Part shown: in pieces, positions 55,242 to 64,000 of the stretch
Layout of the letters: every line of letters starts with the position of its first letter
How positions within the stretch are numbered: position 1 is the first letter of the stretch
Assembly: GCF_030817275.1 (NCBI RefSeq)
Contig: NZ_JAUSZD010000002.1
Span: 2,232,001-2,296,000 of the forward strand
Length of the DNA stretch: 64,000 nucleotides
Direction: 5' to 3'
From: Paenibacillus sp. V4I7
Lineage (GTDB): Bacteria > Bacillota > Bacilli > Paenibacillales > NBRC-103111
Notes under the pieces: generated by a model
The model's database searches: none
The model's input: only the letters and a program-made list of their open reading frames with translations
Told to the model about the DNA's origin: nothing
Position numbers and translations under genes: made by a program

Positions 55242-56194
55242 TTCGTGTGCTCAAAACAGCGCTAGCGGTCGTTATAGCGATGTATCTAGCGCACGTATTC
55301 GAGATACAATCGCCAGCGGCAGCGGGGCTTCTCGCTATTCTGGGTATAGAAGTAACGAAGAAAAAAGGGATTCAAAGCGCACTTCAACGGATCGCAGCTT
55401 CCATGCTCGCACTTCTCACAGGCTCTCTTCTTTTTATGGTATTGGGGTTCCATGTGTGGGTTGTCAGTATATTCATCCTCGTCGTGTTTCCCGTCCTGCA
55501 TCGGCTGCGGATTACGGAGGGTGCGGTGACCGGGGCAGTTGTCATGCTGCATCTCTTCGCCTATGAATCTGCCGGATGGACGGCGGTTCTGAATGAAATT
55601 TATCTTCTGCTCATTGGATTGGGTACAGCGACACTCATCAATATCGCCTATATGCCAAAGACGGATAAAGCGATCGAAGGGCATAAACAAAGAATCGAGG
55701 CGCTATTCTCAGATATTTTCATAAACATGGCTAAGCATTTGAGAGACAATACCGTTGTCTGGGATGGCAAAGAGCTTTTGGAAGTAAGTGAAGAGATTAA
55801 TCAAGGGGCAGGGCTGGCTAAACGTACGATGGAGAATACACTCATTTTCGGAGGGGACCCCTACTTGCAGATATATTTCTTTATGAGGGGTGAGCAATTG
55901 GAGTCGATCCACCGGATGATCGATTTAGTTGCCCAGGTGTATCAAACTTTGCCGCAGGGAGAGTGGGTGGCAGCGATTCTTGAAGATATTAGTCAATCAG
56001 TCAAGGAAGACTATTATACTGGTGATGCCGAGAAAGAATTACAAGCATTGGATGCTCGATATAAACAGCTGCCTTTGCCAGAAAGCCGAGGAGAATTCGA
56101 GGTGCGATCTGCCATTTTACAGCTTAACAGGGAGCTTATGCAGTACTTATCTATCGCCAAAAAGCAAAAAAAACAGCGCCCAGAGGCGGGTTGA
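55235..56194 (+). CDS. Aromatic acid exporter (ArAE)-family membrane protein
   Basis: This 319-residue protein starts at ATG 55235 after AAAGAGGTG. The first 140 residues form about four to five short helices (TALAVVIAMYLAHVFEIQ, SMLALLTGSLLFMVLGFHVWVVSIFILVVFP) typical of the ArAE_1/FUSC-like half-domain. The remaining cytoplasmic helical part (RIEALFSDIFINMAKHLRD, then YDINxxx-like acidic helices) matches ArAE_1_C. These proteins may export aromatic acids, but the substrate in Firmicutes is not known. It ends in a basic tail (KKQKKQRPEAG). It is a separate transcription unit between the importer operon and cotE. Confidence 0.82.
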   Translation: MGFRVLKTALAVVIAMYLAHVFEIQSPAAAGLLAILGIEVTKKKGIQSALQRIAASMLALLTGSLLFMVLGFHVWVVSIFILVVFPVLHRLRITEGAVTGAVVMLHLFAYESAGWTAVLNEIYLLLIGLGTATLINIAYMPKTDKAIEGHKQRIEALFSDIFINMAKHLRDNTVVWDGKELLEVSEEINQGAGLAKRTMENTLIFGGDPYLQIYFFMRGEQLESIHRMIDLVAQVYQTLPQGEWVAAILEDISQSVKEDYYTGDAEKELQALDARYKQLPLPESRGEFEVRSAILQLNRELMQYLSIAKKQKKQRPEAG

Positions 56195-56245
56195 CTCTTA
56201 AAGATATGAGTATTTTTATATCGTAAAAATAATATAAAATAATTG

Positions 56246-56276
56246 TCACTCTAGACTACTGTCCTGCATACACTTG
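56246..56276 (+). promoter_or_regulatory. Sporulation promoter candidate (SigE/SigK type)
   Basis: CATACACT at 56267 fits the -10 of SigE and SigK promoters (CATAnnnT), with CAC at 56247 about 17 bases upstream as the SigK-type -35. It lies 35 bases ahead of cotE, a mother-cell sporulation gene with SigE and SigK promoters in Bacillus. Confidence 0.45.
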
Positions 56277-56308
56277 TAATGAATGATTGTATGGAGGAGG
56301 TTGAAAGG

Positions 56309-56875
56309 ATGTCATTAGATAAAGATTTGCAATGCAGAGAGATCATTACAAAGGCTGTCTGCGGTAAAGGTCGCAAATTTTCGCATGTAAGTCATACCGT
56401 GACTCCGCCCTTTTCTCCGACCAGTATATTGGGCGCTTGGATTATTAATAATCAATTCGAGGCGATCCAATCCGGAGAGGGCGTAGAGGTAGTTGGTACT
56501 TACGATATCAACATCTGGTATTCTTACGATCGTAACACCAAAACAGACGTAGCAAAAGAAACCGTTTCTTATGTAGAAATCGTTGGGCTAAGCTATCTGG
56601 ACAAAAAACATAAGCCGACGACAGCCGAAGTTTCTGCTGTCGCGACGCAAGAGCCTAACTGTGTGGAAGCTAGTATCTCTTCAAGTGGCGACAGCGTCAT
56701 CATTCGGGTAGAACGCGAGTTCTCAGTCGAGCTAATTGCCGAAACGAAAGTCTGTGTAGTCGTTTGCACCAACGGCTGCAATGACTTCGACGACAAGCAT
56801 GTAGATTTCGATGACAGCGGCGATGGAGATTTCGAGGATCTGGACGCCGATCTGCTTGAGGACGAATTGGATTAA
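56309..56875 (+). CDS. cotE: Outer spore coat morphogenetic protein CotE
   Basis: This 188-residue protein starts at ATG 56309, 8 bases after GGAGGAGG; the ATG at 56279 precedes that site. The sequence DLQCREIITKAVCGKGRKFS, SILGAWIINNQFEA, VVGTYDINIWYSY and TKTDVAKETVSYVEIV is the CotE core; the last 20 residues are an acidic tail (DLDADLLEDELD). CotE directs assembly of the outer coat in the mother cell. Its place shortly upstream of mutS-mutL is the conserved Bacillales order, here separated by an amidoligase gene. A terminator follows. Confidence 0.95.
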   Translation: MSLDKDLQCREIITKAVCGKGRKFSHVSHTVTPPFSPTSILGAWIINNQFEAIQSGEGVEVVGTYDINIWYSYDRNTKTDVAKETVSYVEIVGLSYLDKKHKPTTAEVSAVATQEPNCVEASISSSGDSVIIRVEREFSVELIAETKVCVVVCTNGCNDFDDKHVDFDDSGDGDFEDLDADLLEDELD

Positions 56876-56917
56876 GGAATCTTATACGCCAGTGTATGCG
56901 GGTGAAAGAGGTTCGGC

Positions 56918-56942
56918 AGAGGGCATTTGCCCTCTTTTTTGT
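56918..56942 (+). terminator. Rho-independent terminator
   Basis: AGAGGGC, ATTT loop, GCCCTCT, then T-run. It closes the cotE unit. Confidence 0.87.
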
Positions 56943-57020
56943 TTTATTTCAATAAATGGGCGGTTCTATCAGATGCAGGGACTGTGAGGATGGAATGAGA
57001 ACGGAGAAGGGGCAAAATGG

Positions 57021-58487
57021 ATGGAAACATTCTTACTGCACGCACAGGAAAAAGAAGCGCTGGAGTTAGCGAATCTCATTCGCATACCCAGTGGATCAAG
57101 GCTTCCGGTCGATTGGCGAGGTCAGGTCGTCATTCATTGGGGAGCTGCTCATGATGAGTGGCCGCAGAAGCCGGCGCTGCAGCCCATCAGGGCGACTCTT
57201 AGGGCACAGACGCGTTCGAAGCGGGAAGAACTGCTTCATTTGCACGGCATCAAGACGGTAGCTTGGCTGAATGGCCGAAGTGCCAAGGAAGAAAGGTTGA
57301 TATTTACACATAAATATAAGGTAGCTGTATTTCATCTACAGACATTGGTTGTTTATGAGAAGAAGGAGACGCTTCTGTTATCAGAAAAAGCTCTCTATGA
57401 TCAAAGACAATTAAATGCCAGCTCAGCTTACATAGAAGTTACACCAGATCGTGCGAATTTTCATGTCCGTAGGGCCAGCCGTGAGTCTGTAAAATCTGTC
57501 TATGCGCTCGGCCTAGACTATGGCCTTGTCACCATAGGTGTGCTGCCTAGCGGGCACACCTTGGTATTGGATGTGGATCCCGTTCCTAAGCTGAACGGGA
57601 AGCTGGCGCAGTTATTCGCGCAGGCGATCGATCGCTATGAGATCGCCATCGCGAAGGAGCTGGGGCGCAAGGAGCGGGCGATGCTCGGCAGCGACCCGGA
57701 GTTCCTGCTGCTCAGCCCGCAGGGCAAAGTCGTCTTCGCCGACCGCTTCCTGACGCGGGACGGCGAAGTCGGCTGCGATGCCGTCGTGCTCAGCGGGCAT
57801 CGCTTGATCTTGCCGCTGGCGGAGCTTCGGCCGCAGCCAAGCACAGACCCGCGCGAGCTGGCGAGGAACCTGCGGTCTACGATGCAGCTCGCCGCGCGGA
57901 AAATCGACGACGAGAGCCTCTCGTGGCTCTCAGGCGGCATGCCGGTGGGGGGCTACCCCCTCGGCGGACATATCCACTTCAGCCGCTGCTGGCTGAATGG
58001 GCATTTACTGCGCGCGCTCGATAACTACCTCGCGCTGCCCTTGATCTTGATCGAGGGCGAGACGACACGGGAGCGACGCCCTCGGTACGGCTTCCTTGGC
58101 GACTTCCGCAAGAAGTCGCATGGGGGCTTCGAGTACCGCACCCTGCCGAGCTGGATGCAGTCGCCTGATATTACGCGCGGTGTGTTCGCGCTAGCCTCGC
58201 TCATTGCTGACAATTACTGGTTGCTGCCTCGGCAGCCCTTGCAGGAACCGGATATTCAAGCAGCCTACTATCGTGGGGATAAGCAACGGCTTCAAGCCAT
58301 AGTCGCGAAGCTTTGGCAGGATCTTGAGCAGCTGAAGGGCTATGACCTTTTCGCCGCGGTTTTGGAACGTCTCCGAGAAAGAATCACCTCAATGGAGCCA
58401 TGGAACGAAAGAGCTGATTTTCGCAAAGCTTGGAAAATTGCACCCTACCATCGTAAAGAAGCTTTTGAAGAACAAATCATGTTATAA
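57021..58487 (+). CDS. Putative amidoligase (COOH-NH2 ligase type 2)
   Basis: This 488-residue protein starts at ATG 57021, 8 bases after GAAGGGGC. Residues about 1-210 form a domain I do not recognise. Residues about 220-420 match the phage phiEco32-like COOH-NH2 ligase type 2 family: LGSDPEFLLL, AELRPQPSTDPREL, GGYPLGGHIHFSRCW and GGFEYRTLPSWMQSPD. These carry the Glu, His and Arg positions typical of ATP-grasp-like amidoligases, which join amino groups to carboxyls. A role in modifying a spore or wall protein next to cotE is possible but unproven. The GC content rises sharply inside the gene (37% in line 57361, 73% in line 57661). Confidence 0.8.
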   Translation: METFLLHAQEKEALELANLIRIPSGSRLPVDWRGQVVIHWGAAHDEWPQKPALQPIRATLRAQTRSKREELLHLHGIKTVAWLNGRSAKEERLIFTHKYKVAVFHLQTLVVYEKKETLLLSEKALYDQRQLNASSAYIEVTPDRANFHVRRASRESVKSVYALGLDYGLVTIGVLPSGHTLVLDVDPVPKLNGKLAQLFAQAIDRYEIAIAKELGRKERAMLGSDPEFLLLSPQGKVVFADRFLTRDGEVGCDAVVLSGHRLILPLAELRPQPSTDPRELARNLRSTMQLAARKIDDESLSWLSGGMPVGGYPLGGHIHFSRCWLNGHLLRALDNYLALPLILIEGETTRERRPRYGFLGDFRKKSHGGFEYRTLPSWMQSPDITRGVFALASLIADNYWLLPRQPLQEPDIQAAYYRGDKQRLQAIVAKLWQDLEQLKGYDLFAAVLERLRERITSMEPWNERADFRKAWKIAPYHRKEAFEEQIML

Positions 58488-58565
58488 TAGTGTATCTATA
58501 AGAGATTTGAAATGGTTGTAGTCTTTGCATTGGGATTCCCATTTTGATGCTGCATTTACAGTTAG

Positions 58566-58642
58566 ATAAGAGCCTCCAGAAGCTGCTATTTTACATATAA
58601 GTGATGCAAGTTTGATGGATAGCAGTCTTTAGAGGCTCTTAT
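58566..58642 (+). repeat. Structured repeat, copy 1
   Basis: ATAAGAGCCTCCAGAAGCTG at the left and GATAGCAGTCTTTAGAGGCT at the right pair imperfectly (AGAGCCTC / GAGGCTCT with inner GCTGCTATT / GGATAGCAG), giving a long hairpin of about 77 bases. Confidence 0.7.
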
Positions 58643-58680
58643 TTCCGGTATTCATTAGAAAATCAAGCGTATTTGATTAA

Positions 58681-58756
58681 ATAAGAGCCTCCAGAAGCTT
58701 CTATTTTGGTTAAAAGCGATAAAAGTGGATGGATAGCAGTCTTTAGGGGCTCTTAA
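58681..58756 (+). repeat. Structured repeat, copy 2
   Basis: A second copy 115 bases further on keeps both ends (AGAGCCTCCAGAAGCT and GGATAGCAGTCTTTAGGGGC) while the middle differs. The conserved outer arms and variable centre suggest selection on structure, or a mobile repeat family. Confidence 0.7.
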
Positions 58757-58968
58757 CCGACTCGGAACAAACTTACTTAATTAGTCAAAGCTCAATAACT
58801 CTCCTCATCCAATTAGAGTAAGCATCAGGCTTAAACTTGTCTTTTCTCTTTGAAGAAGGCTGGGTTATTGAAGCCTCTGACATTCTTTTTTGTCCACATA
58901 TGAAAATGAAGTTTGGTAATTTCATAGATTTTGATAATGAATATAGTGATTGGTTGGAGGAACGCAAG

Positions 58969-61596
58969 GTGGCCCAATATACGCCGATGATTCAGCAATA
59001 CTTGACCGTGAAGGCGCAAGTCCCGGATGCTTTTTTGTTTTTTCGTCTGGGTGATTTCTATGAAATGTTTTTTGATGATGCGATCAATGCTTCACGAGAG
59101 TTGGAGATTACGTTAACAGGTAGAGAAGGCGGCGGCGACGAGAAAATCCCTATGTGCGGTGTCCCTCATCACGCGGCGGACAATTACATGTCTCGGTTAA
59201 TCGAGAAAGGGTATAAAGTCGCGATATGTGAGCAAGTTGAAGACCCTGCTGAAGCCAAAGGTGTGGTGCGACGTGAGATTGTTCGTATCGTTACGCCGGG
59301 GACCGTTATGGATAGCAAGCTTCTAGGCGAATCGAGCAACAATTACATCGTTTCCCTAGTGAGTCAGGAACACGGTTATGCCTTTACAGCATGCGATATT
59401 TCAACGGGGGAGCTATATACAACACGGCTTTCTAACTCATGGGAACTCGTCGTTGATGAGCTCAATGTATACAACCCTTCGGAGATTATTACGAATAATG
59501 CCTTATTAACGACAATTCGGGAAACAGGCCTCACTTGGGGACGCAGTACGGTGCTAACAGAGTGGACGCAAGTGGATGAAAAGCTGCTGGATGAGCATTT
59601 TGCTGAGGATGCCGCACTGCCTGCTTTATCCGCTCTGAACCGTCAAGGCGTTGCCTTGCTGCTTGCTTATTTGAAAGAAACGCAAAAACGAGCATTGACC
59701 CACGTGAAGCATATACGAGTATATGAGCCTGATCAATTCATGACGATGGACCCTTTTACGCGTAGAAATCTTGAACTCGTTGAAACGGTACGTGAACGAG
59801 CCAAAAAAGGTTCTTTGCTTTGGCTGCTCGACAAAACCGTAACAGCGATGGGCGCTCGGATGCTGCGCCGTTGGATCGAAAAGCCGCTAATGAGCGTATC
59901 ACGCATAGAAGAGCGTCTGGAAGCTGTTAATCTGCTCTATAATCAGCTCATTATCAGAGAAGATGTGAAGCAAGCGTTGAAGGAAGTCTACGATTTGGAG
60001 CGTTTAGTTGCGCGTATTTCCTACGGGAATGCCAACGCCCGCGATATGATCGCCCTCAAGCACTCCTTGCAGCAGGTTCCGCTGCTTCAAGAAGTATGTG
60101 CAGCTTCCGGTTCCGAAACGCTTCGTAAACTCGTCGAAAATATGGATGCCTGTGAAGATGTTATGTCATGGATTACTAGTGCCATTGAGGACGAGCCTCC
60201 TGTATCCATTCGGGATGGCGGAATGATCCGCGAAGGCTACCAGCCATACTTAGATCAACTCCGGGAAGCAAGTAAGAACGGGAAGCAGTGGATCGCGGAG
60301 CTCGAGCGTCAGGAGCGGGAGGCGACGGGCATCAAGTCGCTTAAAATCGGCTACAACAAAGTGTTCGGTTACTTTATTGAGGTCACCAAGGCGAACATGT
60401 CCGCACTGCAGGAAGGCCGCTACGAGCGCAAGCAGACGCTTGCGAATGCCGAGCGCTACGTAACGCCAGAGCTCAAAGAGAAAGAAGCGCTCATTCTGGA
60501 AGCGCAGGATAAAATGATCGATCTGGAGTATGAGCTGTTCACGGAGCTTCGCGACCGGATCTCCGAGCATATCTCCAGATTACAGAAGCTGGCGGAAGTG
60601 ATTGCTACCGCCGACGTTTATCAGTCGCTGGCCACGGTCAGCGCGGCGCATCACTACCGCAAGCCGGAGATCGGCGAAGGCTTTGATCTCGAGATTGAAG
60701 AAGGCCGCCACCCTGTAGTGGAGGCGGTTATTCAAGACGGCTCGTTCATCGCGAACGAAACGAGCCTGCTGCTGGATGAGGGCCGCATACTGCTTATTAC
60801 CGGACCGAACATGGCCGGTAAGAGTACATATATGCGGCAAGTGGCCGTGATCTGTCTGATGGCGCAGATTGGCTGTTTCGTACCTGCCAGATCTGCGCGC
60901 ATTCCGGTCACCGACCGCATCTTTACGCGGATCGGTGCTGCCGATGATCTGATCGGCGGTCAGAGTACGTTCATGGTCGAGATGATGGACATCCAAGTGA
61001 TGACTGAGAAAGCGACCAGCAAGAGCCTCGTCATCATCGATGAGCTCGGCCGCGGCACCTCGACCGGGGAAGGGATGGCGATCGCGCAGGCGGTCATCGA
61101 GTTCCTGCATGACCGGATCGGCTGCAAGACGCTCGTTTCGACGCATTTCCACGAGCTTGCGCATCTGGAAGAAAGCCTCGGGCATCTGCGCAATCACTGC
61201 ATGGCCGTGAAAGAGAGCGGCAGGCAGGTGACCTTCCTGCGCAAGCTTATTCCCGGGGCAGCGAGTACGAGTTACGGCATCTACTGTGCCGAAATCGCGG
61301 GGCTGCCCAATGCCATCATTCAGCGCTCCTATGAGCTGCTGAATGGGTTTGAAGAGCGGGCGGCGGGTGCTGCGCAGATCGCTGCAGCGACAGCTGCCGT
61401 CCCGCAAGCGGCAGCTCCCATACAGCAGCTGTCCCTCTTCGCTGAGGACAGCACGGCAAACACGGCTGTCAAGAAGAAGCAGCCGGACAGCAAATCTCAG
61501 CTGGTGCTCGACCAGCTGAAAGGGATCGATTTAATCAATATGACGCCGCTGCAGGCGCTTAATTTAGTATACGAATGGAAGCAAAAGCTGCAATAA
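58969..61596 (+). CDS. mutS: DNA mismatch repair protein MutS
   Basis: This 875-residue protein recognises mismatches. The start is GTG 58969, 8 bases after GGAGG, giving the typical MAQYTPMIQQYL beginning; the longer frame from 58837 is not needed. The mismatch-binding FYEMF (Phe-x-Glu, about residue 28) is in domain I. The ATPase domain has Walker A GPNMAGKST (about 612-620), the signature GGQSTFMVEMMD, and Walker B VIIDELGRGTSTGEG. The C-terminal tail has a low-complexity AAATAAVPQAAAP linker and a final helix. The 3' half (about 60280-61490) is more GC-rich than the 5' half. Confidence 0.98.
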   Translation: MAQYTPMIQQYLTVKAQVPDAFLFFRLGDFYEMFFDDAINASRELEITLTGREGGGDEKIPMCGVPHHAADNYMSRLIEKGYKVAICEQVEDPAEAKGVVRREIVRIVTPGTVMDSKLLGESSNNYIVSLVSQEHGYAFTACDISTGELYTTRLSNSWELVVDELNVYNPSEIITNNALLTTIRETGLTWGRSTVLTEWTQVDEKLLDEHFAEDAALPALSALNRQGVALLLAYLKETQKRALTHVKHIRVYEPDQFMTMDPFTRRNLELVETVRERAKKGSLLWLLDKTVTAMGARMLRRWIEKPLMSVSRIEERLEAVNLLYNQLIIREDVKQALKEVYDLERLVARISYGNANARDMIALKHSLQQVPLLQEVCAASGSETLRKLVENMDACEDVMSWITSAIEDEPPVSIRDGGMIREGYQPYLDQLREASKNGKQWIAELERQEREATGIKSLKIGYNKVFGYFIEVTKANMSALQEGRYERKQTLANAERYVTPELKEKEALILEAQDKMIDLEYELFTELRDRISEHISRLQKLAEVIATADVYQSLATVSAAHHYRKPEIGEGFDLEIEEGRHPVVEAVIQDGSFIANETSLLLDEGRILLITGPNMAGKSTYMRQVAVICLMAQIGCFVPARSARIPVTDRIFTRIGAADDLIGGQSTFMVEMMDIQVMTEKATSKSLVIIDELGRGTSTGEGMAIAQAVIEFLHDRIGCKTLVSTHFHELAHLEESLGHLRNHCMAVKESGRQVTFLRKLIPGAASTSYGIYCAEIAGLPNAIIQRSYELLNGFEERAAGAAQIAAATAAVPQAAAPIQQLSLFAEDSTANTAVKKKQPDSKSQLVLDQLKGIDLINMTPLQALNLVYEWKQKLQ

Positions 61597-61633
61597 GCTT
61601 GCTTTCCTACTATATATTCGAGGAGAGACGCAC

Positions 61634-63070
61634 ATGAAAGATCAACCAAGAATGAAAACTATGAAGGTTACCCTAGCACTGGCGTCGGCTCTTATAACGA
61701 TTCTACCCTTGAATGCTTCGGCACAAGAAGATTTACAAACACAGCAAGTCAGAGAAATCATTGGCAAGCTGCATGTGAGTGGTATAACAGAAGAAGCGCT
61801 AGCCAATCAAAGCATTAAGCAAATGGTAGAAGGACTGAAGGACCCATATACCGTCTTTTTCAGCCAAGAAGAGTACGGTCAGTTCTCCAGCTCCTTAGAA
61901 AATAATTATGTCGGTATGGGCGCTCGAATCGGAATTGATGACAAAGGCGTGTATTTATCCGAGGTGTTTGCAGGTTCATCTGCCGAATCAGCGGGCTTGC
62001 AGCGCGATGACTATGTCCGTGCCGTGGATGGCGCTCCTGCTTCTACGACCTCTATTGATGAAGTCAGAAACAAAATCGTTGGTGTAGCGGGGACGAAGGT
62101 TAATGTTACGGTTCAACGCGGTGACAAAGAATTAACCGTCGAGATTACGCGTAAAGGGATCAATGTACCTGAAGTGTATAGCAAGAGCTTCACGAATGGT
62201 GTTGGATACATTCAAATAACGGATTTCTCAAGCGATGCGGACGAGGATTTTGGTAAACAGCTTACGGATCTGCAGGCAAAAGGATTGAAATCTTTGATTC
62301 TAGATGTTCGTAATAATCCAGGAGGTCTTGTGGATACGGCTCAGAACATTGCCAAGCATTTTGTCAAAGAAGGCGTTCTGATTCATACAAGAGACCGCAA
62401 TGGTGTGGATGATCCAGTGTTAATCACGGGCGGAACGGAATTGTCTATTCCTGTTTACATTTTAGCCAATGAGTATAGCGCAAGCGCTTCGGAAGTGCTG
62501 TCAGGCGCTCTGCAGGACTACAATGTTGCCAAAGTGATCGGTATGCAAACGTACGGCAAAGGAAGTGTACAACAACTTTATCAATTGGATAAAGACAGTG
62601 CGCTGAAAGTGACGGTTGAAGAGTACTTAACGCCGAATAAGCGTAAAGTGAACAAAGTCGGGATCACACCGGACATCAAAGTGGACGGGACTTCTGCTCA
62701 ATTGATTACCGCATTACAGACAGTAGGGATCACAGATATTAACGTCGAGATTTCCAAGCACAAAGTAACCTATAACGGCGTAGAAATAGGAAGTGGATTC
62801 GGGAATTTCCATGAAAATGGAAAATTATACGCATCAACACGCGGCCTAGCGGCACTTGTTGGAGCTTCGATTACATGGAACGAGGCGACTCGCACGGTCG
62901 ATATTTCTGATACTAAAGGAACGCATGCCATTCCTGTAGAGGCGGACAAGCTAATCATTGAAAATGGGACTAGCTACGTCAATGTTGATCTTTTCGATGA
63001 TTATTTTCCACAGCTCCAAGTGAAGGATCAAGGGGAGAATGTTTCCATCCGTGCTGTAAAGGGGAACTAA
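61634..63070 (+). CDS. S41 C-terminal processing peptidase (CtpA-like) with C-terminal stalk domain
   Basis: This 478-residue serine protease starts at ATG 61634 after CGAGGAGAG, 37 bases beyond the mutS stop. It has a signal peptide ([13 protein letters not shown]), a PDZ domain (about 90-180, [21 protein letters not shown]), and an S41 catalytic domain with Ser in [12 protein letters not shown] (about 283) and Lys in YGKGSVQQL (about 308). A C-terminal copper-amine-oxidase-N-like domain ([29 protein letters not shown]) would mediate wall or partner binding. It cleaves unstructured C-termini outside the membrane. Its place between mutS and mutL is unusual; only six bases separate it from mutL. 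Confidence 0.92.
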   Translation: MKDQPRMKTMKVTLALASALITILPLNASAQEDLQTQQVREIIGKLHVSGITEEALANQSIKQMVEGLKDPYTVFFSQEEYGQFSSSLENNYVGMGARIGIDDKGVYLSEVFAGSSAESAGLQRDDYVRAVDGAPASTTSIDEVRNKIVGVAGTKVNVTVQRGDKELTVEITRKGINVPEVYSKSFTNGVGYIQITDFSSDADEDFGKQLTDLQAKGLKSLILDVRNNPGGLVDTAQNIAKHFVKEGVLIHTRDRNGVDDPVLITGGTELSIPVYILANEYSASASEVLSGALQDYNVAKVIGMQTYGKGSVQQLYQLDKDSALKVTVEEYLTPNKRKVNKVGITPDIKVDGTSAQLITALQTVGITDINVEISKHKVTYNGVEIGSGFGNFHENGKLYASTRGLAALVGASITWNEATRTVDISDTKGTHAIPVEADKLIIENGTSYVNVDLFDDYFPQLQVKDQGENVSIRAVKGN

Positions 63071-63075
63071 GAATT

Positions 63076-64000
63076 ATGGGTAAAATCCAGCTCTTAAGCG
63101 AACATATTGCGAACCAAATCGCCGCAGGGGAAGTCGTTGAACGACCTTCTTCTGTGGTGAAAGAACTCATCGAGAACTCGGTGGATGCCGGCAGTACTCG
63201 GATTGATGTGACGATTGAAGAGGGCGGTCTTCAGCTGATTCGGGTGTCCGATAACGGCTCTGGAATGGCTTTGGAAGATTGCGAATTAGCTTTTCAGCGT
63301 CATGCCACAAGTAAAATTGCGACAAGCAAAGATTTATTCTCGATACGAACATTAGGCTTCCGTGGCGAGGCTTTGCCGAGTATAGCGTCCGTGTCTAGGC
63401 TTGAGTGCGTAACTAGCTCTACGAACGATGGATTAGGTCGGAAAATTTCCATTGAAGGCGGCACGATTCGCAGTGTCGAAGAAACGGCAGCTTCACGTGG
63501 GACCGAAGTGTCAGTGAGGGAATTATTTTATAACACACCGGCACGGTTGAAATATATGAAAACGATCCAGACCGAGCTTGGCCATATCTCTGATTATTTG
63601 TATAGATTAGCGTTGGCTCACCCGGGCATCGCCTTCTCGTTGAAACATAATAGCAATCTCCTGCTTCAAACGTTGGGCAACGGAGACTTGCTACAGGTCA
63701 TCGCCGGCATTTACGGCACGGCTATCGGCAAACAAATGCTTCCTATCCAAGTGGAAAGCTTGGATTATACGATCTCGGGCTTCGTGGCGAAGCCCGAAAT
63801 GACCCGCGCGAACCGTGGCGGCATCTCGACCATTGTGAATGGTCGTTACGTGCGCAACTTCGCGCTGAATCAAGCGCTGCTGCAGGGTTATCATACCCTG
63901 CTGCCGATCAACCGCTATCCCGTGGCTGTGCTGCACATCGGGATGGATCCTGCCTTAGTGGATGTGAATGTGCATCCATCTAAGCTTGAGGTCCGCTTCA
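63076..64000 (+). CDS. mutL: DNA mismatch repair protein MutL (3' end outside window)
   Basis: ATG 63076, 11 bases after AAGGGG, opens a frame to the window end (308 codons seen). The start [20 protein letters not shown], then [18 protein letters not shown], and the [13 protein letters not shown] loop are the GHKL ATPase motifs of MutL. It uses ATP to couple MutS mismatch recognition to strand incision. The visible part covers the ATPase domain and the start of the transducer domain. Confidence 0.97.
   Translation, partial: MGKIQLLSEHIANQIAAGEVVERPSSVVKELIENSVDAGSTRIDVTIEEGGLQLIRVSDNGSGMALEDCELAFQRHATSKIATSKDLFSIRTLGFRGEALPSIASVSRLECVTSSTNDGLGRKISIEGGTIRSVEETAASRGTEVSVRELFYNTPARLKYMKTIQTELGHISDYLYRLALAHPGIAFSLKHNSNLLLQTLGNGDLLQVIAGIYGTAIGKQMLPIQVESLDYTISGFVAKPEMTRANRGGISTIVNGRYVRNFALNQALLQGYHTLLPINRYPVAVLHIGMDPALVDVNVHPSKLEVRF

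Larger units (their letters stand above)
58488..58968 (+). other. 481-base region between the amidoligase and mutS
   Basis: It holds two tandem imperfect hairpin repeats (58566-58642 and 58681-58756) and the mutS leader with GGAGG. The in-frame extension of mutS upstream to 58837 has no family similarity and a better-placed GTG follows it. No RNA gene was recognised. Confidence 0.5.

Noticed and set aside
58566..58756. CRISPR-like repeat pair
   Set aside because: Only two long, imperfect hairpin units with no regular short repeat and spacer pattern.
58785..58967. 60-codon minus-strand frame before mutS
   Set aside because: No family resemblance, no good ribosome-binding site; it lies in the mutS leader.
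60580..61407. 275-codon open frame on the minus strand
   Set aside because: It is antisense to the MutS ATPase domain, which is strongly conserved; a GC-rich shadow.

Overview
The window looks like chromosome of a spore-forming, Gram-positive member of the Bacillales, most likely a Paenibacillus-type organism. The evidence is a cotE spore-coat gene close to mutS-mutL, an S-layer-homology (SLH) protein, large secreted plant-polysaccharide enzymes built from Ig/FN3-like modules, strong AGGAGG ribosome-binding sites, many TTG and GTG starts, and Bacillales families (YyaL, YtiB, DUF309, DUF1540, DUF4180). No rRNA, tRNA, insertion sequence, prophage or CRISPR array was seen. The window cuts a gene at its left edge and mutL at its right edge.

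Layout. 1-1.0 kb: the end of an unknown protein and a small secreted protein. 1.1-10.0 kb: a MacAB-like ABC system (ATPase, lipoprotein adaptor, FtsX permease split by a frameshift, second ATPase with an AbrB-like tail) followed by a large SLH protein. 10.2-29.8 kb: a pectin/rhamnogalacturonan utilisation region with a Gfo/Idh/MocA oxidoreductase, a tandem acyl-esterase-like hydrolase, an ABC exporter, a sugar-binding lipoprotein, a cytoplasmic GH106-like alpha-L-rhamnosidase, a secreted carbohydrate-binding protein, a 1631-residue pectin methylesterase-pectate lyase fusion, and a secreted Ig-like protein. 29.9-31.1 kb: two AT-rich membrane-protein genes. 31.4-37.2 kb: a secreted 5'-nucleotidase with LysM (Pho-box candidate upstream), a TetR-DUF4180 fusion regulator, an FGE-like protein and YyaL. 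37.2-39.9 kb: a DUF1540 mini-gene, a zinc-ribbon protein and a GH18-like protein with N-terminal repeats. 40.0-49.3 kb: DUF309 protein, two-component system, lipoprotein, a second MacAB-like system and a secreted protein. 49.6-56.2 kb: carbonic anhydrase, HesB-like protein, M32 carboxypeptidase, an NMT1/SsuA-type ABC importer and an aromatic-acid-exporter-like protein. 56.3-64.0 kb: cotE, a putative amidoligase, mutS, an S41 protease and the start of mutL.

How the parts may work together. Secreted PME/pectate lyase would de-esterify and cut pectin outside the cell. The lipoprotein would bind the released oligosaccharides, although its usual permease partners are not in the window. The cytoplasmic rhamnosidase, esterase and oxidoreductase would finish the breakdown. 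Catabolite-repression (cre)-like sites lie upstream of several of these units.

The most interesting non-gene signals are three families of repeated regulatory sequence. The first is a two-box element (AACAACCTATAAAGATG, then CCCCTA at a fixed 22-base period) in front of the MacAB-like operon, the SLH gene and the pectinase cluster, with a weaker copy before the sugar-binding lipoprotein. The second is a hairpin with the form AGTTTTC..GAAAACTCTAAGGAGG placed directly at ribosome-binding sites. The third is a hairpin whose stem changes by compensatory substitutions (GAGACTTTG..CAAAGATCCCTATATTA), found ahead of one secreted protein and, as a tandem pair, ahead of the DUF1540 gene.
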